Assembly: GCF_001431465.1 (NCBI RefSeq)
Contig: NZ_LDJJ01000041.1
Location: forward strand, 1 to 64,000
From: Stenotrophomonas terrae
GTDB lineage: Bacteria; Pseudomonadota; Gammaproteobacteria; Xanthomonadales; Xanthomonadaceae
Direction: 5' to 3'
Length of the DNA stretch: 64,000 bases
The notes under the pieces are model-generated. The model was not told where the DNA came from. It searched no databases and saw nothing but the letters and a program-made list of their open reading frames with translations. Below, in pieces: positions 1-12,213 of this stretch. The position numbers and the translations under genes are program-made. Each line of letters starts with the position of its first letter. The stretch's first letter is position 1.

Positions 1-1716
<1,716 letters not shown>

Positions 1717-1785
1717 TTACCTGTCGGCGACAGCACGGATCGGCCCATCCTAGCCGAGCCCCGCCCGGACTGCCCCTGCCGTCAG

Positions 1786-2478
1786 TCAGTCACGCTTGCC
1801 GAACAGCAGGCGCTTCTCCTCATCGCTGAGCGGCTGCCCGGCCTGCGGATTGACGGTCGGGCCTACCGCATAGGCGCGCTGCGTGGCCGGGCGCGCGGCA
1901 ATGGCCTGGTGCCAGCGGCGCAGGTGCGGGAAGGCATCGAAATCCACCGGCAGCTTGGCGTAGGCGCCGATCCACGGGTAGCTGGCCATATCGGCGATAC
2001 CGTAGTCGGCGCCGCCCAGATAAGCGGCCTCGGACAGGCGCTTGTCCATCACCCGATGCAGGCGCCGCACCTCGCTGTCATAGCGCTCGATGGCATAAGG
2101 GATGCGCTCGGGCGCATAGACGTTGAAGTGGCCCATCTGCCCGCTCATCGGGCCCAGCCCGCCCATCTGCCAGAACAGCCACTCCAGGGTGGCGGCACGG
2201 CCACGCACATCCGCCGGGATGAAGCGGCCGGTCTTCTCGGCCAGGTACAGCAGGATCGCGCCGGACTCGAACACGCTCAGCGGCGCGCCGCCATCGGCCG
2301 GGGCGTGGTCGACGATGGCCGGCATCTTGTTGTTCGGCGAAATGGCCAGGAACTCCGGCAGGAACTGGTCGCCCTTGCCGATGTTGACCGGGTGTACCCG
2401 GTATTCCAGGCCGGCCTCTTCCAGGAACAAGGTGATCTTGTGGCCATTGGGGGTGGGCCAGTAATAAAGGTCGATCAT
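1786..2478 (-). CDS. yfcG: Glutathione S-transferase, YfcG-like (nu class)
   Basis: A 230-residue protein beginning Met-Ile-Asp-Leu-Tyr-Tyr, with the Thr-Pro-Asn-Gly-His-Lys motif near residues 9-14 that marks the YfcG/YghU group. Members use glutathione for disulfide-bond reductase chemistry rather than classical transferase reactions. The N-terminal thioredoxin-like domain (about residues 1-90, with Ser-Pro-Asn-Asn-Lys-Met-Pro-Ala and Phe-Glu-Ser-Gly-Ala) is followed by an all-helical C-terminal domain, and the length is normal. Cytosolic. It stands alone, divergent from the membrane-protein gene that starts at 2586. Confidence 0.88.
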   Translation of the reverse strand: MIDLYYWPTPNGHKITLFLEEAGLEYRVHPVNIGKGDQFLPEFLAISPNNKMPAIVDHAPADGGAPLSVFESGAILLYLAEKTGRFIPADVRGRAATLEWLFWQMGGLGPMSGQMGHFNVYAPERIPYAIERYDSEVRRLHRVMDKRLSEAAYLGGADYGIADMASYPWIGAYAKLPVDFDAFPHLRRWHQAIAARPATQRAYAVGPTVNPQAGQPLSDEEKRLLFGKRD

Positions 2479-2585
2479 GAATACGCCTCCGCAGAACCAT
2501 CCTCAGGGTCCACTACGGTAGCTGCTTGGCAGCCTTCCGGGCGACCGGTAACCTCCCCTCTTTCCGCAACGCACCATCCTTCCCA

Positions 2586-3176
2586 ATGTCTGAATACAAA
2601 CCGCTGAGCCCGCTTTCGTCCCTGATCTTCGCCTCACGCTGGCTGCAGCTGCCGCTGTACCTGGGCCTGATCGTTGCCCAGTGCGTTTACGTATTCCTGT
2701 TCGGCAAGGAGTTGTGGCACCTGATTTCCCATGCCACCAGCTGGAACGAGCAGCAGATCATGCTGATCGTGCTGGGCCTGATCGACGTGGTGATGATCTC
2801 CAACCTGCTGGTGATGGTGATCGTGGGCGGCTACGAGACCTTCGTCTCGCGCCTGCGCCTGCAGGGCCATCCTGACCAGCCGGAGTGGCTGAGCCACGTC
2901 AATGCCTCGGTGCTGAAGGTGAAACTGGCGATGGCGATCATCGGCATCTCCTCCATCCACCTGCTCAAGACCTTCATCGAGGCCAGCCAGGTCGGCCTGC
3001 CGCTGTGTACCAAGGCGCTGATCGCCTCCGGCGACCTGTGCACCAAGTTCACCAGCGACGGCGTGATGTGGCAGACCATCATCCACTGCGTATTCATCCT
3101 GTCGGCGATCGGCATTGCCTGGACCGACAAGCTGATGTCCAACGGCCACGCCAAGCCGGCCGCCAACGCACACTGA
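2586..3176 (+). CDS. YqhA/UPF0114 family inner-membrane protein
   Basis: I place the start at ATG 2586 (Met-Ser-Glu-Tyr-Lys-Pro). An in-frame start at 2526 would add 20 residues that do not look like this family. The 196-residue protein has about four membrane segments, including Leu-Gly-Leu-Ile-Val-Ala near the N-terminus and a [11 protein letters not shown] stretch. These are characteristic of the conserved UPF0114 (TIGR00645) family, whose function is unknown. Single gene, divergent from the glutathione transferase. Confidence 0.85.
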   Translation: MSEYKPLSPLSSLIFASRWLQLPLYLGLIVAQCVYVFLFGKELWHLISHATSWNEQQIMLIVLGLIDVVMISNLLVMVIVGGYETFVSRLRLQGHPDQPEWLSHVNASVLKVKLAMAIIGISSIHLLKTFIEASQVGLPLCTKALIASGDLCTKFTSDGVMWQTIIHCVFILSAIGIAWTDKLMSNGHAKPAANAH

Positions 3177-3374
3177 GCCATCTCCGGTACGGGCGTCATA
3201 GCATGTGACGCCCGTCACCCTTTCATCCCGACGTCATCTTCGGCCGCCGCATCCCATGCCGGCGATGCTAGATTCGCGCATCACTGCTGAAATGGGCACG
3301 GCATCGGGAAATGCCGGCAGCCCGCGCCGTCGGGGCATACGCAGTCCACGTTCGTCGATTCAAGGGGATGTTTG

Positions 3375-4379
3375 ATGTCGTACGTCATGAATAAAGGCAA
3401 GCTGCGCCTGCTGGCGCCCGCTCTTCTGCTGACCACGCTGGTGGCCTGTTCCGGCAAGGATGAGACCGCCGCACCGGCTGCTGCGCCCGCCACGCCGGCT
3501 GCAACCGCACCCGCCGCACCGGCGGTAGCCGAAAAAGTCCAGGCCATGGACACCCAGCAGCTGCGCGACCTGGCCAGTGCCGCCCTGCGCGAGAACCGCA
3601 TGTATGCGCCGGCCGGCGACAACGCCATGGAGTACTACCTGGCGCTGCGCGACAAGCTGCCCGACGACGCCTCGATCAAGAGCGCGCTGACCGACCTGCA
3701 GCCCTACACCCTGATTGCCGCCGAGCAGGCCCTGAGCCGCGAGGACTTCACCGAAACCCAGCGCCTGATCGCACTGGTGGAAAAAGTGGACCCCACCGCT
3801 CCGGCACTGCCACGCCTGAAGCAAGGCGTCACCGGCAGCATGCAGGTTGCCGAGCGCCGCACCGTTGAAGAGGCCGACAAGGCCAAGAAGGACGCCGAAA
3901 CCCGCGCCAAGCAGCAGGTCGAGCAGCAGCGCATGGCCCAGCAGCAGGCTGCCGAAGCCAGCGCCGCCCAGCAGCTGGCCGCCAAGCAGGAAGCCGCGCG
4001 CAAGGACAGCGAACGCCAGGAAGCCGAGCGCCAGGCCGCCAGCCGCCGTGAAGCCGAGCAGCGCAGCGCGGCACAGGCCGCCGCCCAGCAGGCCGCCGCG
4101 CCCAAGCCGGCAGCCGCCGCTGCACCCACCCTGCGTGCGGTCAGCACCCCGGCCCCGCGTTACCCGGCCGACGCACTGCGCTCGGGCACCTCCGGCGAAG
4201 TGCTGGTGGAACTGAGCATCGGCACCGACGGCTCGGTCACCGACGCCCGCGTGCTGCGCGCCACCCCGGCACGCGTATTCGACCGCGAAGCCTTGAATGC
4301 GGTGAAGCGCTGGAAGTTCGAGCCGATCAACAGCCCGACCACCACGCGTCGTACCTTGGCGTTTGCGCCGAACAAGTAA
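3375..4379 (+). CDS. Lipoprotein with central coiled coil and C-terminal TonB domain
   Basis: Starts are possible at 3375 or at ATG 3387, which gives the better signal (Met-Asn-Lys-Gly-Lys). A lipobox Leu-Val-Ala-Cys predicts a lipid-anchored periplasmic protein. After an Ala/Pro-rich linker comes a globular region. Then follows a long Ala/Gln/Glu/Lys/Arg-rich coiled coil (about residues 155-255), and last a TonB_C domain (about 255-335; Pro-Arg-Tyr-Pro, Gly-Glu-Val-Leu-Val-Glu, Lys-Arg-Trp-Lys-Phe-Glu-Pro). Classical TonB has a membrane anchor rather than a lipobox, so this could be an accessory energy transducer or an envelope-spanning protein. A rho-independent terminator follows directly. 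Confidence 0.8.
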   Translation: MSYVMNKGKLRLLAPALLLTTLVACSGKDETAAPAAAPATPAATAPAAPAVAEKVQAMDTQQLRDLASAALRENRMYAPAGDNAMEYYLALRDKLPDDASIKSALTDLQPYTLIAAEQALSREDFTETQRLIALVEKVDPTAPALPRLKQGVTGSMQVAERRTVEEADKAKKDAETRAKQQVEQQRMAQQQAAEASAAQQLAAKQEAARKDSERQEAERQAASRREAEQRSAAQAAAQQAAAPKPAAAAAPTLRAVSTPAPRYPADALRSGTSGEVLVELSIGTDGSVTDARVLRATPARVFDREALNAVKRWKFEPINSPTTTRRTLAFAPNK

Positions 4380-4396
4380 TTGGTTTTTTGTTTGCG

Positions 4397-4425
4397 AAAA
4401 AGCCCGGAGCGATCCGGGCTTTTTC
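4397..4425 (+). terminator. Rho-independent terminator after the TonB-domain gene
   Basis: Stem AGCCCGGA / TCCGGGCT with a GCGA loop, flanked by A-run and T-run, so it can act in both directions. It lies 18 bases after the stop codon. Confidence 0.85.
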
Positions 4426-4432
4426 GTTTTTT

Positions 4433-4501
4433 GTAGTGCCGAGCCATGCTCGGCAGAGGCCTTACCGGGAAAGCCCCTTGCCGAGCATGGCTCGGCACTA
4501 C
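4433..4501. repeat. SMAG-like (GTAG) REP inverted dimer
   Basis: GTAG followed by TGCCGAGCCATGCTCGGCA, a roughly 20-base spacer, then the exact inverse ending in CTAC. This matches what I recall of the SMAG palindromes of Stenotrophomonas maltophilia. It is a non-autonomous REP-type element in intergenic space. Confidence 0.75.
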
Positions 4502-4510
4502 AGGTGAAGC

Positions 4511-4540
4511 AAAAACAAAGGCCCGGATCGCTCCGGGCCT
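4511..4540 (-). terminator. Minus-strand terminator for the NatAB-type exporter operon
   Basis: On the minus strand a hairpin AGGCCCGGA / TCCGGGCCT is followed by TTTGTTTTT. It lies about 115 bases downstream of the permease stop codon, between two GTAG repeats. Confidence 0.6.
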
Positions 4541-4552
4541 TCGCGGCTTTTG

Positions 4553-4618
4553 GTAGTGCCGAGCCACGCTCGGCAGAGGCCTTACCGGTTCGGCTTGCCG
4601 AGCATGGCTCGGCACTAC
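4553..4618. repeat. SMAG-like (GTAG) REP inverted dimer, second copy
   Basis: Same architecture as the copy at 4433: GTAG arm, CTAC arm, spacer containing GAGGCCTTACCGG. One base of the left arm differs (CACGCT for CATGCT). Confidence 0.75.
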
Positions 4619-4654
4619 ACCCCGCCAGGCCAAGCATGGCCCGGCGAAACGCTA

Positions 4655-5844
4655 TCAGCCTGAGATCGCCAGGCGCTCCTGGCGGTAACGCCATACCGCT
4701 ACTGCCCACAGCAGCACCGCCAGCAATGCCGAGGCAGTCAGGTACACCGCCCATTGCGTCGCCGATGGCATCTCGCCGCGGGTCACTTTCACCAGCATCT
4801 GGTTCTGCGACAGGAACGGCACCGCGTACTGCCACAGCTGGGTGTCCTTCAACGGGTAGGCCATCAAGGCATAGCCCGGCAGCATCGGCAGCAGCATCAG
4901 CCAGACCATATGGCTCTGTGCCTCCTTCATGCTCTTGGAGCTGGCCGACAGGCAGGTCAGCAGCGCGGTGCCCATCAGCACCAGCGGCAGCAGGATCACC
5001 AGCAGCTTGCCCATCGCCGCGAAGCTGACATCCAGCGAGCGCGCAGCGCCGCCGCCGATGCTGGCACTGATCTTGAACGAGATCAGGATCAGCAACATCG
5101 AGGCCAGGCCCAGTACCACCGCCGCCAGCATCTTGCCGCTGACCAGCGCGCCGCGTGCGGCCGGTGTGGCCAGCAAAGGCTCCAGCGATTGCCGCTCACG
5201 CTCGCCGGCGGTGGTGTCCATCGCCAGGTGCGAACCACCGATGAAGGCGAACAGCATCAGCACCAGCGGCAAGACCACCGACAGGAAGATGCCGCGTTTG
5301 GCCTCGGCCGTTGCAAGATCACGTGTGCCGACATTGAGCGGTGCGGCCACCGCCGGATTGACGCCACGTGCCAACAAACGCAAGGCACCCACCGATTGAC
5401 CGTAAGTACCCAGCACACTGCGTACGCGGGCGATCTGCACGTCGCCGGTACGGCGGGTGGTGTCGGCGACGATCTCCACCTTGGCCGGCTTGCCGGCCTG
5501 CCAGTCGGCGGCGAAGTTCTCATCGATCACCAGCGCGAGGTCTTCGCGCTGGCTGCGGATCAGGGCTTCGTAGTCAGCAGTTGCTTCGGTGGCATTGATG
5601 CCGCGGCTGGCCAGGAAGGCGACCAGGTTCGGCGCGCGTGCAATGCCTACCACCGGGATGCTCAAGTCCTTCTCCAGCTGCGTTTCAGCACGCAGGTTGG
5701 TCAGCTTGTTCATGCCCAGGAACAGCAATGGGTAAAGCAGCGGTGCGGTCAGCAGGGTCAGCAGGAAGGTGCGGCGGTCGCGGGCGAAATCACGCAGCTC
5801 CTTGCGCATCACCGTGAAGATGGCGCGGAAGTATCCAGTCTGGC

Positions 5845-5848
<4 letters not shown>
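4655..5848 (-). CDS. ABC-2 type exporter permease, NatB-like
   Basis: A 397-residue inner-membrane permease. An N-terminal membrane segment (about residues 20-45, after Lys-Glu-Leu-Arg-Asp) is followed by a large extracytoplasmic domain (about 50-200) and five further segments from about residue 205. A conserved Glu-Arg-Glu-Arg-Gln-Ser-Leu-Glu-Pro-Leu-Leu motif lies between segments, as in the ABC-2 NatB/YhaP group. NatB partners NatA in ATP-driven export (sodium in Bacillus; the substrate here is unknown). The start overlaps the stop of the ATPase gene by 4 bases (ATGA), so the two are translationally coupled. Confidence 0.85.
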
Positions 5849-6600
<752 letters not shown>

Positions 6601-6630
6601 GGAAGCGGATTCCTCAGTGATGCGGTGATG

Positions 6631-8163
6631 TCACGGTTCCCAGCCATTGAAGCTGGTGAACGGCGGCACGTAGTTGAGTTTTTCCAGGCAGGCACCGTCG
6701 AGCGCCTTCGGGTCGGTCTTTTCAATGAACTGCGCAAACAGCTTGGGCATGCAGCCGGCACCGATCACGTTGTGGCCCTGGCCACGCAGCACGAACAGGC
6801 GCGCGTTATCCAGATGCTTGACCACCTCCTCGCCATAGCGCGGCGGGGTCACCGGATCGAACTCGCCTTCCAGCACCAGCGCCGGCACCTTGCCGGCCAG
6901 CGGTGTGTGGAAGTCGGCCGGAGCGGTGCCCTTGGGCCAGCTGGCGCACATCGCGGCCATCGACTGCGCCATCTGGTTGCCAAGCACGGTGTTCTCATCG
7001 GCGCTGTTGGCCACCATGCTTTCGTTGTCTTCGCTGCATACCACCGACAACTGCATGCCCATCGCCATGGCGTCCTTCATCTCGCCCTGCAGCATCTGCG
7101 TCAACGCCATCAGGTTGTCGTAGCGGCCAGCACTGGCTTCATGGATCAGCTTGGGCAGCAACGCGCCGGCGGCCGGCATATAGGCATACATGCGCACCAG
7201 CCCGGCCACGGTTTCGGCGCGCAGCTCGCCTTCTCGCTGTTCGCCGGTGCCGGCATCGCGGTACTGCACCGTCACTGGCTGCGCACGCAGCTTGGCCAGC
7301 AGCGCGTCCAGCTCAGCGCGTGGATCGCCCAGCTTGTCCTTGCACGAGGCGGTCTTGGTGCATTGGGCGAACTGCAACTCCAAGGCATCATCCAGATTGC
7401 GCGCAAAGATGTTGCCCAGCTGCAGGCTGTTCGGCACCACCGAGTCGAGCACGATGCTGCGCGTGGCCTGCGGGTGGCGCATGGCGTATTGCTGGGCCAC
7501 GCGGGTGCCGTAGCTGACCCCGACCAGGTTGATCTGCGGCGCACCGATGGCCTGGCGTACTGCTTCCAGATCGGCCACCGCGTCGGTGGTGGTGTAGAAA
7601 CGCAGATCGGCCTTGCGTGACAACTGGGTGGCGCAGTTCTGTGCCGCGGCCTGCATCGCTGCGGTACTGAAGTCGGCATCATCCGGCGTGTCGCAGGCCA
7701 GCAGATTGGATTTGCCGGTGCCGCGCTGGTCCACCAGGATCACGTTGCGATGCTTGCGCACCTCGGCAAATGCCGGGTCCACCTGCGGATAGGTGGCAAC
7801 AGCTGCCTGGCCCGGGCCACCGGCCAGGAAGAACACCGGGTCCGGCTGCAGGTCGCTTTCCTTCTCCGGGGCAAGCCAGGCGATGTTCAGTGCGATCTTG
7901 CGGCCCTGCGGGTTTGCCCGGTCTTCGGGCACTTCCAGGGTGGTGCACTGCGCTTCCAGGCTGTCGCGGCTGCCGTCCGAGCTCAGACTGCAGGGTTGGA
8001 AGTTCAGGCTGCCCAGCGTCTGCGGCTTGCCCGTAGCAACCGCGGCAGCGGCGGCCTGCGGCGCGGCAGGCGCGGGGCTATCGGTGGACCGCACCAGGCG
8101 GTAGCCGACGATACCGGCGATCACGGCCAAGGCGAGGATGGTTTGGGTCTTGCGGGACATCAT
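6631..8163 (-). CDS. Secreted alpha/beta-hydrolase peptidase, S33 / TAP-like
   Basis: 510 residues with an N-terminal membrane anchor or signal segment (about 8-22) and an Ala/Pro linker. The alpha/beta-hydrolase core shows Phe-Leu-Ala-Gly-Gly-Pro-Gly (oxyanion region), the nucleophile elbow Gly-Val-Ser-Tyr-Gly with Ser217, a catalytic Asp near 436 (Gly-Glu-Phe-Asp-Pro-Val-Thr) and His near 464 (Gly-Gln-Gly-His-Asn). The Asp and His lie in the C-terminal TAP-like segment. Relatives are proline- or tripeptide-releasing aminopeptidases. It follows the exporter genes' start side by about 30 bases and may be in the same transcript. Confidence 0.8.
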   Translation of the reverse strand: MMSRKTQTILALAVIAGIVGYRLVRSTDSPAPAAPQAAAAAVATGKPQTLGSLNFQPCSLSSDGSRDSLEAQCTTLEVPEDRANPQGRKIALNIAWLAPEKESDLQPDPVFFLAGGPGQAAVATYPQVDPAFAEVRKHRNVILVDQRGTGKSNLLACDTPDDADFSTAAMQAAAQNCATQLSRKADLRFYTTTDAVADLEAVRQAIGAPQINLVGVSYGTRVAQQYAMRHPQATRSIVLDSVVPNSLQLGNIFARNLDDALELQFAQCTKTASCKDKLGDPRAELDALLAKLRAQPVTVQYRDAGTGEQREGELRAETVAGLVRMYAYMPAAGALLPKLIHEASAGRYDNLMALTQMLQGEMKDAMAMGMQLSVVCSEDNESMVANSADENTVLGNQMAQSMAAMCASWPKGTAPADFHTPLAGKVPALVLEGEFDPVTPPRYGEEVVKHLDNARLFVLRGQGHNVIGAGCMPKLFAQFIEKTDPKALDGACLEKLNYVPPFTSFNGWEP

Positions 8164-8229
8164 CGGAACAGCCCCTCACGGTTGAAGGAAATTAACGGGT
8201 CTACCTGCATCCAGACGTGGGCGCGGCAG

Positions 8230-8427
8230 CTATGTGACATCAGGAAAGAAAATTTCTTCGATGCGGCTTTCATACAGGCGGGCAATGCGGAATGCCAACG
8301 GCAGGCTGGGATCGTATTTGCCGGTCTCCAGCGCATTGACCGTCTGCCGGGAGACTTCGAGCTGCTCGGCCAACTCACCCTGTGACCAGCCCTTGGCCTC
8401 GCGCAGTTCGCGCAGTCGGTTATCCAT
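8230..8427 (-). CDS. Small XRE-family helix-turn-helix regulator
   Basis: A 65-residue protein consisting almost only of an HTH_3 domain: Leu-Arg-Glu-Leu-Arg-Glu-Ala-Lys-Gly-Trp-Ser-Gln, then Val-Ser-Arg-Gln-Thr-Val-Asn-Ala-Leu-Glu as recognition helix. It begins 9 bases after the stop of the membrane-protein gene upstream, a common pairing in which the regulator controls its membrane partner. Confidence 0.85.
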   Translation of the reverse strand: MDNRLRELREAKGWSQGELAEQLEVSRQTVNALETGKYDPSLPLAFRIARLYESRIEEIFFPDVT

Positions 8428-8436
8428 GGCCGGCGC

Positions 8437-9021
8437 TCAGTTGTAGCGCCGCACGACCACGGCCTTGGCCAGCCCGTAGGCCAGGCAGACCAGCGGGAAA
8501 ACCCAGATCATTGCCGCACCGGCAGGAATGTCGATCACCTTGGCGACCTGCAGGAAGCCGCCGGTCAGGTAGACCAGCGAGACGAAACCGGTGGCGAAGC
8601 TGACCGCCTCCAGCTCGATGCGTTGCTGCAGTTCATCCACATCGCGGATGTAGCGGACCATCGCCCGCAGCATCAGCACGACCGGCGGCACCGGCAACAA
8701 GGCGACCAATGCGCGCAGCAGCGGTTCATCCACCCGCTTGAGCAACAGGCTCGATGCGACCAGCAGCACCATATAGCCGGCCATGGCCAGCATCACCTCG
8801 CGGGTATAGCGCTTGCGCAGCTTGGCCGGGGCAGCGTCGCAGCCATCGGGCATGAAGCGGCGCAACAGCGCTGCCAAGGCCAGGCCAAGGGCAATACCAA
8901 ACAGAATGCCGGCAAACTTCGGCTGCGCGCCCATCGGCTGCCATAGCAGCAGGGCGCAAGCGAGCACTGCGGACGCGGCAGCCGCCAGCAGCATGCCGAC
9001 GGTCCAATAGCTGCGGCTCAT
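8437..9021 (-). CDS. Uncharacterised membrane protein paired with XRE regulator
   Basis: I choose ATG 9021 (Met-Ser-Arg-Ser-Tyr-Trp). The longer TTG-initiated frame to 9147 adds an Arg-rich, non-membrane stretch that looks like an artefact. The 194-residue product has about five hydrophobic segments and basic loops. Its start overlaps the stop of a 40-codon frame upstream (ATGA), suggesting coupling. Function unknown; the partner XRE gene follows by 9 bases. Confidence 0.7.
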   Translation of the reverse strand: MSRSYWTVGMLLAAAASAVLACALLLWQPMGAQPKFAGILFGIALGLALAALLRRFMPDGCDAAPAKLRKRYTREVMLAMAGYMVLLVASSLLLKRVDEPLLRALVALLPVPPVVLMLRAMVRYIRDVDELQQRIELEAVSFATGFVSLVYLTGGFLQVAKVIDIPAGAAMIWVFPLVCLAYGLAKAVVVRRYN

Positions 9022-9140
9022 CGCCCTGCCCCTTGCGCCAGCAGCTGCTGGCCGCAGGCGACAGCGACGTCGATCGCGACGAACTGGCGGGCGATGGAAC
9101 CCGTCGTCGTGGAACAGACAAGACAGCTGCAATGACGCAT
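9018..9140 (-). CDS. Possible 40-residue leader or small protein
   Basis: ATG at 9140 is preceded at 7 bases by a perfect AGGAG. The frame encodes Met-Arg-His-Cys-Ser-Cys-Leu-Val-Cys-Ser and ends in a TGA that overlaps the ATG of the membrane-protein gene. The good ribosome-binding site and overlap argue that it is translated, either as a leader that couples translation of the next gene or as a small Cys-rich protein. No family recognised. Confidence 0.4.
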   Translation of the reverse strand: MRHCSCLVCSTTTGSIARQFVAIDVAVACGQQLLAQGAGR

Positions 9141-9150
9141 GGCCCAACTC

Positions 9151-9213
9151 CTGTAAAGCACGCTTGACACATCCTGCGGTCAGCCCGGCCAGCCTGTCAA
9201 GCAGCCTTTACAG
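9151..9213. promoter_or_regulatory. Interrupted inverted repeat upstream of the small ORF / membrane protein / XRE operon
   Basis: CTGTAAAG-N3-GCTTGACA at 9151-9169 is repeated in inverse as TGTCAAGC-N3-CTTTACAG at 9195-9213, with 25 bases between. It overlaps the AGGAG of the 40-codon ORF and could be a paired operator for the XRE protein or an mRNA stem that controls translation. Confidence 0.4.
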
Positions 9214-9383
9214 ATGGAAACGGCGATTACGCTCCCCATTGCCCGGGCCAAGCCGGCAAGACCGCATCCACAACGAAGAAAGGCGCGAACGAAAGCGTCG
9301 CGCCTTTATGCGGATCAAAACCAGATGCGAGCCGGACAGGACGGCTCGGCAGCAAGGGCGACTGCAGCACAGCCGCCAAGGCC

Positions 9384-10133
9384 TCATTTGCTGCTGACGT
9401 ATTTCTCGCGGCGGATCTGCGGCATCGTCAGCCCAGCTTGCTTCAGCGCTTCCACGCAGGTATCGACCATGTCCGGGTTGCCGCACAGGTAGGCGATATC
9501 GCGGGCCGGGTCCGGCGCGATCTCCGCCAGCTGCTGCTGCACATAACCCTTGCGGACATCCGGGTGCGGGTTTTCCGGCAGTTCCCGCGACAGGCAGGGC
9601 ATGTAGCGGAAACCGGGGTTGGCAGCGGCAAACGCGTAGAAATCGTCGCTGTAGAGCAGCTCTTCCGGCGTCCGCGCGCCCTGCAGCAGTACCACTTCCA
9701 CGCCACGCTCCACCATTGCCGCATGCAGCTGCGGCAGCATCGAGCGGTACGGAGTGACGCCGGTGCCGGTGGCGATCAGCAGGTAGCGGGCGTTGTGGTC
9801 GCCCGGCTGCAGGCAGAAGCGGCCGAATGGACCGCTGCCGCTGACGTGGTCGCCCAGGTCCATGCCCTCGAACAAGGCCGTGGCAGCGCCGCCGGGGACG
9901 AAGCTGACCGCGATTTCCACTGCCTCGCCCGGGCCCAGGGTGCGGTCATGGATGGTGGCCAGCGAGTAGCTGCGCTTGGTCGGGGTGCCGTCGGCGTAAT
10001 CGAAGTGAATCTGAATGAACTGACCGGGCAGGAAATCCAGCGGCTGGCCGTCATCACGGACGAACTGGTAGTGGCCGATGCTCGGCGCCAGCATGTGGCG
10101 GCCGACCAGCTTGAGGGGGAATTGGATTGGCAC
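9384..10133 (-). CDS. fpr: Ferredoxin/flavodoxin-NADP+ reductase
   Basis: 249 residues, the usual length of bacterial FPR. The FAD-binding barrel contains Arg-Ser-Tyr-Ser-Leu (about residue 56). The NADP domain has Ile-Ala-Thr-Gly-Thr-Gly-Val-Thr-Pro-Tyr-Arg-Ser-Met and Cys-Gly-Asn-Pro-Asp-Met-Val, and the C-terminus ends Arg-Glu-Lys-Tyr-Val. It exchanges electrons between NADPH and ferredoxin or flavodoxin in the cytosol. Divergent from the YadGH-type exporter operon. Confidence 0.92.
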   Translation of the reverse strand: MPIQFPLKLVGRHMLAPSIGHYQFVRDDGQPLDFLPGQFIQIHFDYADGTPTKRSYSLATIHDRTLGPGEAVEIAVSFVPGGAATALFEGMDLGDHVSGSGPFGRFCLQPGDHNARYLLIATGTGVTPYRSMLPQLHAAMVERGVEVVLLQGARTPEELLYSDDFYAFAAANPGFRYMPCLSRELPENPHPDVRKGYVQQQLAEIAPDPARDIAYLCGNPDMVDTCVEALKQAGLTMPQIRREKYVSSK

Positions 10134-10177
10134 AGGAGGGGAACAGTGTGTAACCGGGCATGGACCACGGGGGCTCC

Positions 10178-10183
10178 TATAAT
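10178..10183 (+). promoter_or_regulatory. Consensus -10 element (TATAAT) upstream of the exporter operon
   Basis: A perfect TATAAT lies 49 bases before the TTG start at 10232; no clear -35 hexamer is seen. Its position inside the longest open frame (ATG 10160) argues that translation begins downstream. Confidence 0.5.
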
Positions 10184-10231
10184 ACCGGCCTGTACTTATC
10201 CGACGCCTGTACTCGGCGCGAAGGCCAAAGA

Positions 10232-11187
<956 letters not shown>

Positions 11188-11191
<4 letters not shown>

Positions 11192-11982
11192 GTACCCCCG
11201 TTCCCGTGACCGACAGCAGCCGCAACTGGGTGGCGCTGGGCACCATCGTTCGTCGCGAGGTCAACCGCATCCTGCGCATCTGGGGCCAGACCCTGGTGCC
11301 GCCGGCCATCACCATGACCCTGTACTTTCTGATCTTCGGTGGCCTGATCGGCTCCAAGATCGGGCAGATGGGCGGCTACAGCTACATGCAGTTCATCGTG
11401 CCTGGCCTGGTGATGATGAGCGTGATCCAGAACAGCTACGGCAACATCAGCTCCTCGTTCTTCGGCGCCAAGTTCGGCCGGCATATCGAAGAGCTGCTGG
11501 TCAGCCCGATGCCGAACTGGGTGATCCTGGGCGGCTATGTGGCCGGCGCGGTACTGCGTGGCCTGATGGTGGGCGTGATCGTGCTGATCATCGCCATGTT
11601 CTTCACCCCGGTGCGCATCCCGCACCCGCTGGTGACGCTGAGCACGGTGCTGCTGGGCGCGACGATCTTCTCGCTGGCCGGCTTCATCAATGCCGTCTAT
11701 GCGAAGAAGTTCGATGACGTGGCGATCGTGCCGACCTTCATCCTGACCCCGCTGACCTACCTGGGCGGCGTGTTCTACTCGGTGACCCTGTTGCCGGGCT
11801 GGGCGCAGGCGATGACCCATGCCAACCCGATCTTCTACATGGTCAATGCCTTCCGCTACGGCCTGCTCGGCAGCAGCGACGTGCCGTTGTGGGTGTCGTA
11901 TGCCTTGATGCTGGGCTTTGTTGCCGCACTCACCAGTCTGGCTTTGTGGCTGCTGCGACGGGGCGTAGGCCTGCGTAGCTGA
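11188..11982 (+). CDS. ABC-2 type exporter permease, YadH-like
   Basis: 264 residues with six predicted membrane segments and the conserved Gly-Gly-Tyr-Ser-Tyr-Met-Gln-Phe-Ile-Val-Pro-Gly and Glu-Glu-Leu-Leu-Val-Ser-Pro-Met-Pro stretches seen in YadH. ATGA overlap with the ATPase gene. Exported substrate unknown. A strong terminator follows the stop codon immediately. Confidence 0.88.
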
Positions 11983-11983
11983 G

Positions 11984-12010
11984 AAAAGGCGCCGAAAGGC
12001 GCCTTTTTTT
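11984..12010 (+). terminator. Rho-independent terminator after the YadGH-type operon
   Basis: GGCGCC-GAAA-GGCGCC stem-loop preceded by AAAA and followed by seven T residues. Confidence 0.9.
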
Positions 12011-12027
12011 GGTTTTATTTTGGCGTT

Positions 12028-12151
12028 TGTGGGAGCGGCGTAAGCCGCGAAGCACCAGAACCCAGACGCAAAAGCATTACCCCTCCCCAACCCTCCCCTT
12101 GCCTACGGCAAAGGGCGGGAGCTGCATCTCGCGGCTCACGCCGCTCCCACA
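12028..12151. repeat. Intergenic composite repeat (GTGGGAGCGGCG arms)
   Basis: TGTGGGAGCGGCGTAAGCCGCGA on the left is mirrored by GCGGCTCACGCCGCTCCCACA on the right. Between the arms lies a CCCCTCCCCAACCCTCCCC block of another repeat family seen elsewhere in the window. This is the only content of the gap before the PanE-family gene apart from its promoter. Confidence 0.65.
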
Positions 12152-12213
12152 AAATCTTCGGCACCAACACCTATGATGGCTCCACTCCCCTTCAGTTGAT
12201 GGATAACCAAGCG

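Noticed and set aside
10160-10231. Upstream ATG start for the YadG-like ATPase
   Set aside because: The extra 24 residues overlap a perfect TATAAT box and do not resemble the family; TTG 10232 has a ribosome-binding site.
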